Positions 57,896-64,000 of a stretch of DNA of 64,000 nucleotides are shown in pieces. A model generated the notes under the pieces. The model was not told the DNA's origin and did not search any database. It was given only the letters and a program-made list of their open reading frames with translations. Position 1 is the first letter of the stretch. The number at the start of each line of letters is the position of its first letter. The position numbers and the translations under genes are program-made. The DNA is from Microthyrium microscopicum (taxonomy: Eukaryota; Ascomycota; Dothideomycetes; Microthyriales; Microthyriaceae), in the NCBI GenBank assembly GCA_010405405.1, contig MU004230.1:3183744-3247743 (forward strand). The letters are read 5' to 3'.

Positions 57896-59406
57896 TCAGA
57901 GTCCAGTACCACGAGCGTTGCCACGGGCGCTGTCCCTGAAAAGCGCACGAATCGTTAGCGGACACTTCCAGTGGTTGAGGAGACGGTAATCGCGAGAATA
58001 AAAGCCAGAACATAGTGGACCTGCTACATAAATGTAGACAGACCGGGGCGAACATTCGATGTGGATGGTTGTGTCGCCCAAACAGGGCGGCACTGTACCC
58101 AGTTATCGTAATAAAGCAGTAAAGGGGGAAAACAAAAGAGACTTACCCAGGTTGACCAGCTACACGGTTAGAGCGAGTAGCGGGAGTTTTGGTCTGGGTG
58201 CCAGTGGCTTGGTTGGTATCCTTGGCATCTGCCTCGGGATCCTTTTGCTGAGCCTGAGCAATGGCTTGAGCGTTCTTTTGATACTTGTAGACGGTCCAGT
58301 CAAAGACATAATCGTATTGAAAGCCTTCACGAACAAAGAGATCACGGAAGATCTTGCGGAGGTACGAGTAATCTGGCTTATCGTCGAAGCGAAGAGAACG
58401 TGTGTAGTTTAGGTAGATTGCGAACTCATTGGGGAAGCCACGGCAGAGAACCTCAGTAGGGGTCGTCATCTTCTTCTCCATGATTCTATCGTACTTTTGC
58501 TTCTTGGTAGCAGCCTTTAGGCCTTGCCATGGTAGAGATCCACGGCAGAAGTAGAGCATGACATAGCCGAGAGACTCCATATCATCACGGCGAGATTGTT
58601 CTGATCTGAATTAGAGATAGTGACCCTGAGTTTCAAGTTAAACTTACCGACACCCAAATGAGTGTTGATAGAGGCATATCGAGCAGTGCCAGTCAAGTTC
58701 TTGTTCTCACGATAAGGGATATGGAAGTGAGTCTTGGGGTCACGGTATTTCTTTGCGAGGCCGAAATCGATAACGTTGACCTGGTTGCCTCGCTTGCCAA
58801 TGCCCATGAGAAAGTTGTCAGGCTTGATATCACGGTGGATGAAGGATTTGGCGTGAATATACTCGATACGAGAAATGAGCTGGTCGGCGAGGAGAAGGAC
58901 AGTCTTAAGGGAAAATTTGCGGTTGCAAAAGTTGAACAGGTCTTCCAGACTTGGTCCGAGAAGGTCTAGGACCATGGCGTTGTAGTCACATTCGGTTCCG
59001 AACCAACGCACAAATGGGATTCCAACTCCACCAGCAAGAGATTTGTAGACACGGGCTTCATATTCGAGTTGAGGGTGCTTAGCTTTGACGCTCTCGAGCT
59101 TGATGGCAATTTCTTCGCCGGAGATGATGTTTGTGCCTGGTACGCGTTAGTATCACATGAGATTCAGCCTCAGGAACTGCTTACCAAGATAGATGTCACC
59201 AAAGCTGCCAGAGCCGATTTTCCGGCCGATACGGTATTTATTACCGACGCGAAGGTCCTGTTCAGGTTCAGCATGAAGGGGCATTGTGTTTTGGAGAAGT
59301 GAGGGTGGTAAACAAGGGAGAGAAATTGGTGTAGGTGGAGATGTTGTAGGACGGGCGGGATTGATGGATGGAGGAAGGGAGGGGTTTTGCATACCATAGT
59401 AGTCAT
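57896..59406 (-). CDS. HRR25: Casein kinase I (HRR25/Hhp1/CkiA type)
   Basis: Exons 59406-59395, 59257-59185, 59136-58648, 58600-58147 and 57935-57896 give 355 residues. The first exon codes only MTTM; splicing gives [19 protein letters not shown], the conserved start of fungal CK1. Visible: glycine loop [16 protein letters not shown] (ATP lysine), [24 protein letters not shown], the TARYAS activation loop and [16 protein letters not shown]. The protein phosphorylates primed acidic sites and acts in clock, vesicle traffic and ribosome maturation. The tail is short and ends [12 protein letters not shown] after a 211-nt last intron, which contains another possible acceptor (about 58020) and may be alternatively spliced. 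An ATG inside intron 1 (59284) gives a frame-compatible but unconserved N-terminus and is rejected. Confidence 0.92.
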
Positions 59407-61769
59407 TTTGGCGTTTGTTATCTCAACCAGGCACTATTGTGTGAAGGAGAAGTAACAGTTGGGTTGTGGGCAAGAGCTTTATTCGAGTTTTGGCAATTTT
59501 GGCAGGAATCAGCCTGATCGGGTAGCGTTAGCAGGGTCTCAGACAATTAGCCCAAGGCAATGAGACGTGGCGGTGAAGGCCCAACAACAACTTGTGCAGC
59601 TGATGGAATTGGGGCCTTGACTGTTGAGAAATCAAGTGACGGGATTGCAAATTGAATATAGAGCACCAAGGCCGTACTGATCGTCGTAGCGGGAATAGAG
59701 TGTAGAACAGAGAGGAGGTGGAGGGAGGATCACACGTACAAAGACCTGTACCGGTTAGGTTTGGCAGCGTTTTGGGTTGTGGCAGGGAAGGGATGGTTAC
59801 TTTGGTGGATTGGCGGAGGGTGTAGCAGTGCTTGCAGAGGCCAGCAAACAATTGCAAGCCGGTTACTGCAATATAATGGATCGTCTGCCAGCGGTGACAG
59901 ATCTTGTGGTGGTGAGAAGGATTGGGAATTGAAGATGGAGGAGAAGGTGGAGAGGCAGTTGCAGTGGAAGAGCACGGGTTGTACTGGAGAAGGAAGGACT
60001 GACTGCCTGAATGGTGACTGCCCTGTTCAGTGTTGGCCTGCCCAGTGCCTGCCCAGTGCCTGCCCAAAGCAAGTGCCGAACGCCAGAAGGGGGAAGGCAC
60101 GGAGAACGAGGCAGGAAGGAGCGAGTGAGCGTGCCAAGATGTCTGCGGCAGGCGCCACTCTGGCCAGCCAGCGGCCCCAAAACCCCGCTTGCCCGCCCAA
60201 ATCAGTGATACTGCCCAGATGCTACTCCAAATTATGTACCCAAATACTTTGTTCTCATGCTGACTTTGTATGAATTGATTCATCTTTTGTTAAAAGTCGA
60301 ATTGGCTTTTCTATTTTGTGAAACAACCCAATTGGGACAGATCGCGTCTAATGACATTGATTGCCTCTGCTGAGCGGCAAACACCTAGCTCTGTGATCCG
60401 TAGCCTGGATGATTGAAGGAATACGGTACATACGGAGTACGCCCACAATTCTCTTCCTTATAAAACTGCTCAGAACCATTTTACGCAGTATGCACATCAA
60501 TACCAGTAACAATGAAGTGGAGGTGTTTGATACCCACAGAACTAGTACTACTACCTCAAGCTGTCTAAATCATTTTAGCTTCGCGCTTGTCACCAACCAC
60601 ATTCATGGGCAATCATCTTGATGCCGACAAGCCACACCTCAATATATCGCAATGGCTGACCTCGAGTCCTCGGTGAAGCAGCCATGTACTCGCTGTACAA
60701 CCATCCAATATCCTTCTAGAACCTAATACTTGCAGGTCAGAGCAAAGGTCGCGCACCATCCTCTGTCAAGGGCCTAGACAAGATCGTCCACAATCTGAGA
60801 TGACACGACAAGAACCGGCCTCCGCATGTCATAGGGCGTATTCATACTCCGGATATCAAAAATACCACTTCATCTAACCTTCATTCTCGGGGAGTATGCG
60901 GCTATTCTTTGACTTCCGAGCTTTTCCACCCCTACCTTTGCACTCCCTGGACCGTAACTACCTACCGCTTTATCACGTTATGTAAAATCGCTCCTTCAAT
61001 GTTGGTACAGACCATAAAGTTATCGCCTGACCTGCAAGTCACGACCGATCAAGCGCGTGCTTTTAGGCGAGGCATTGACCAGTTGATGGCTTGATTCCCC
61101 AGCTTTGTTCGTCAATTTTATGGCTCATTTATTGGTCAAGTTTGGTTTCTTCCAAATGCACATAAACATTCGAGGCGCTAAGATATATCCCCTATTTGGT
61201 TCTTTGATTGCTGATTGGTTTATGGAAGTTTAAATCAGGTATTAGATTCAGCCTTCTGCGTTCAGCCAGCTTTAGCCTGATGCATGTTGACTGAGTTGTC
61301 TTGCTCCTCGCCTCACAGTTTGATTTTATGCTGGCCCGGGTGTTAACGCCGGTCAATTGATCATTCAAAGACAGTCTGCTCTAGTTTCGACTTATATCGA
61401 TCCATTGCAACACCGCAATTTTCTGGTCTGCTTCCTGAATAAGCTCTGCAATCTTGCACTGCCCACAAGGCTGACCTGACGAGCAATACGGAGTACCGAG
61501 AAAATGTATAGATATTGCGGCCTCTTGCTTGGTGTAAGTTGTTCATTAGGCTGAGACTCGCTGAGCTCAGAAAGGGGACTTTCCAACCCCTTTAGCTCAG
61601 CCACCAAACGTCCAACTTCAACCCGCAATTCGACCACAATCTATGCCTGATTATCTTCTGTTCCTTTCTAGCTCTTTTACTTCGCAAGTGATAAAGTCCG
61701 ACTGATGTCTTCACTTTGGTTCTGGTGATTGATTGTTTCAACTTTGCCTGGATAGCTGAGTAGAGTATC
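59407..61769. other. 2.4-kb divergent intergenic region between CK1 and the HET gene
   Basis: No supported gene. The 251-codon minus ORF (60283-59528) starts at TTG and is a Ser/His/Pro-rich reading with no motif; it probably lies in the CK1 leader or promoter. GC-rich sequence at 60.0-60.2 kb contains an 11-bp tandem repeat. The interval 60.3-61.7 kb is AT-richer and featureless. Confidence 0.55.
60036..60066. repeat. GCCTGCCCAGT x3 tandem repeat
   Basis: The 11-bp word GCCTGCCCAGT occurs three times head to tail (third copy partial) inside the GC-rich CK1 upstream region. Confidence 0.8.
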
Positions 61770-63671
61770 ATGGTCGCTCAATCAGCCTCTACATCCTCTG
61801 AGCAATATATTCACAACCACCTGAAGCTTGAACATTCAATCAGAGTGCTCAAGCTGCTGCCGTCCAAGTTTAGAGGAGCTACTCTACATGTCGAACTCTC
61901 GGAAATTCCACTTCCCGACAGTAATATCACATCAACATATGAAGCATTGTCCTACACATGGGGACAGAAAGACCCAAACTCGTATGTGCTATGCCATGGA
62001 AAACGCCTCTCTTTAACCCCCAATGGAGTTGCCGCACTACAGCAAATCCGAAACAAACGCAAGTCCCGCATCCTCTGGATGGACGCGATCTGCATCGATC
62101 AATCGTCAAACAACAATGTGGAGAAAAGCTCACAAGTTGGTCAAATGGGCAAAGTGTACCACAAGGCGAAGAAAGTCATTGTCTGGCTGGGTCCTGGGAC
62201 ACTGGAATCAGATGCTGCGATGAGAGTGCTTAAGCTAATGAGCTATCCCTTTGGAACGCAAATCATGGGTAACAGCATGATTGCCAGATTATATCGTAAG
62301 CATCCTGCATCTCGTTATTCAGAGTCCCTAGCTGATGATGATATCTAAGTCAAAAATCCGGACTACTTTAAAGATCTCTTTGCTCGAGCTTACTTTCAAC
62401 GCGCCTGGACTCTGCAAGAATGGGCCGCGGCATCACGGATAGAGATGCTGTGTGGTACCAAATCTCTAAAGGCCAAAAGTCCGAAGAAACTGAAAGATAG
62501 CATACCGGATCATACTGGCCGCGCCTGGTTACCGGATAGTCCAGAGGTGATTCACAAGTATTTCATGCCACTCCCAGATTTTGAGCCACACGATAAAGAC
62601 GTCTTCAAGACTGGATCGATACTTGATGCCTCCATAAGCATTCAAAACATGATAAAGAGAATGATAATGATAAGTGCAGGCTTGGCTCTACAAGCCCAAG
62701 ATGACCGAGACAAGGTTTTTGCTCTCCAATGGATACTGCAAAGCATCGGCGTGCCTTCCCAAGTGCCTGATTACTCAAAGGGGTTCGCAACAGTCATGCT
62801 GGACTTCAGCAAGCTAGTCATAAACCATTTCACTGTCTTGGATGTTTTGTTGTATTCATACTCCCGCAAAGATCTTGAAGACTCGAATGCTCTTCCGAGC
62901 TGGTGCTTGTCCATGGAACCAATACCACGAGTATACGAAATATTTGCCTCAGACTTGCTCTATTCTACTGGCGGCTTCACGAACCTTCCGCGTCACAACT
63001 ACGCGGATATATTGATAAAAGCCTGCTCGCGTATACCACAGTGGAGATTCGAGGACAACAAGTTACTTCTTCCTGTTCATCACATATCTCGAGTAGTGTA
63101 TCGTCCATCGCCACTTCAAGTGCAACCCTCGGGTTATTTAGAAGACCTATATGCGAAGAAGGGATTCATCATTACGATGGTAAGCCATCTTCAAAGCCGC
63201 GGAAGTTATAACAATGACGAAGAATTTCTTGGAGCCTTGAAGATTGTGCTCAGCAACACTCCTGCGCGAGACGAGCTCCAGTATTTAGGCGAGTGGCACA
63301 AGGTAATAAAAAAGCTGTTATCGCTAGAGCATCTACAAGATCTGGAGGCTTTGGGAGAAGCATTTAGTGAGAAGAAAGATCGATTGTTCAGTGGGGGCAT
63401 TGACTGGATTGACTGGATTTTGAAAGATAGCACTTTCAATCGAGGACTAACATTCTTCATTGACAGCAATGGTAGACTTGGTTTAGCCCCTGATACCATC
63501 AAAGAGGGCGACGTAGTGATGGGCCTCTACCACGCGATGAGGCTGTTCATACTTCGTCCTTGCGGGTCTGACTACAAGCTTGTTGGTCCGACTTTTATGG
63601 ATGTTGAAGATAGAGCTCAGAGTTGGAGAGAAATGCCTGTAGAATCAATACAAATGATCAGTATTATTTGA
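61770..63671 (+). CDS. HET-domain (heterokaryon incompatibility) protein
   Basis: Exons 61770-62295 and 62350-63671 give 615 residues. HET proteins (PF06985) trigger cell death on recognition of non-self in filamentous ascomycetes, usually with a partner. Domain marks: YEALSYTWGQ near residue 56, ILWMDAICIDQ near 103, QVGQMGKVYHKAKKVIVWLG, then FQRAWTLQEWA near 190. The unspliced reading stops at TAA 62346-62348, in the same frame as the downstream ORF, which could be mistaken for a nonsense mutation. A 54-nt intron with GTAAGC donor, CTGAT branch-like word and AAG acceptor removes it and keeps frame. The C-terminal 400 residues have no recognised domain. No NACHT or STAND partner is seen before the window ends. 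Confidence 0.85.
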
Positions 63672-64000
63672 TTGAGATCATATTCATAATCACCTGTGAA
63701 TATGCCTGTGCATCCAAAGCAGCAGTGTGTCTCCACCGAAAGACACTAGTTCATCTCGGTCAATTGAAGAATATCAGAATCGTCATGAGACGCTAGCATA
63801 ATAACGAAACGGGTTTAGAACCGAGGAACGGCGGGTGTGGTACCAGGCAAGCGGACAGCTCGCTTCTATCATTCAATGCTCTGTAAACTGGCTCCCTATT
63901 TGTACATATGGCTGCCACTGCTTTTATGCCAATCCTTCTTATCCCCGATTCGTCCAGAGTAAGTTTTTAATGCTCGGCTTTAGGCTTGACCAAGTGATTG
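63672..64000. other. 3' flank of the HET gene to window end
   Basis: 329 bp; no feature recognised. Confidence 0.6.

Noticed and set aside
59185-59284. CK1 start at the ATG of MPLHAEPEQ
   Set aside because: Frame-compatible, but the residues are not conserved; splicing from MTTM gives the known CK1 N-terminus.
59528-60283. 251-codon minus ORF upstream of CK1
   Set aside because: No ATG at its start, Ser/His/Pro-rich without motifs, and located where the CK1 promoter and leader should be.
62346-62348. Nonsense mutation making the HET gene a pseudogene
   Set aside because: The stop lies inside a well-formed 54-nt intron whose removal keeps frame and continues the HET domain.

Overview
The window is nuclear DNA from a filamentous ascomycete (Pezizomycotina). 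Support for this: genes are split by short introns (35-270 nt) with GTAWGT-type donors; there is a HET-domain gene and an RTA1-family gene; and two AT-rich blocks have lost almost all CpA/TpG, the mark of repeat-induced point mutation (RIP). I cannot name a species.

Layout. 1-8725: a RIP-saturated block with no live gene. It contains a tandem 61-bp repeat beside a 13-N gap, and a dead hAT transposase at about 6.05-7.74 kb. 8.7-17.2 kb: cystathionine gamma-lyase, NUS1, an F-box/DUF7730-like protein, a medium-chain dehydrogenase/reductase and a cysteine-rich RING-like protein. 17.2-23.5 kb: gene-poor, with a small four-helix membrane protein and an RTA1-family protein. 24.3-31.4 kb: BTB protein, UTP15 and PRP24/SART3. 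32.66-35.84 kb: a RIP-inactivated pogo/Tigger-like DNA transposon with 37-bp terminal inverted repeats. 36.2-42.3 kb: NOP6, SHY1/SURF1, CENP-T and CMS1, arranged as two divergent pairs joined tail to tail. 44.4-56.6 kb: Rac GTPase, a large uncharacterised protein, a Gemin2-family protein, an isocitrate lyase/PEP-mutase-family enzyme and RSM22. 57.9-63.7 kb: casein kinase I and a HET-domain gene, divergent across 2.4 kb.

Functionally most genes are core eukaryotic. Ribonucleoprotein assembly is well represented: UTP15, NOP6 and CMS1 (small-subunit processome/90S), PRP24 and Gemin2 (spliceosomal snRNPs), and RSM22 (mitoribosome). SHY1 (cytochrome oxidase assembly), CENP-T (kinetochore), NUS1 (dolichol synthesis), Rac and CK1 (polarity, clock, trafficking) are also housekeeping. 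Accessory content is limited to the two dead transposons, the HET, BTB and RTA1 genes, and a low-density stretch at 19-22.4 kb. I found no biosynthetic cluster, CRISPR array, rRNA or convincing tRNA gene.

Gene models were built by hand: splice sites were chosen so that reading frames join and conserved family motifs continue. Exon coordinates are in each entry. The most unusual observations are: RIP that spares C in GCA; recognisable hAT and pogo catalytic motifs under the RIP; 35-36-nt introns; a four-codon first exon in CK1; and a recurring C-rich to G-rich switch within genes.
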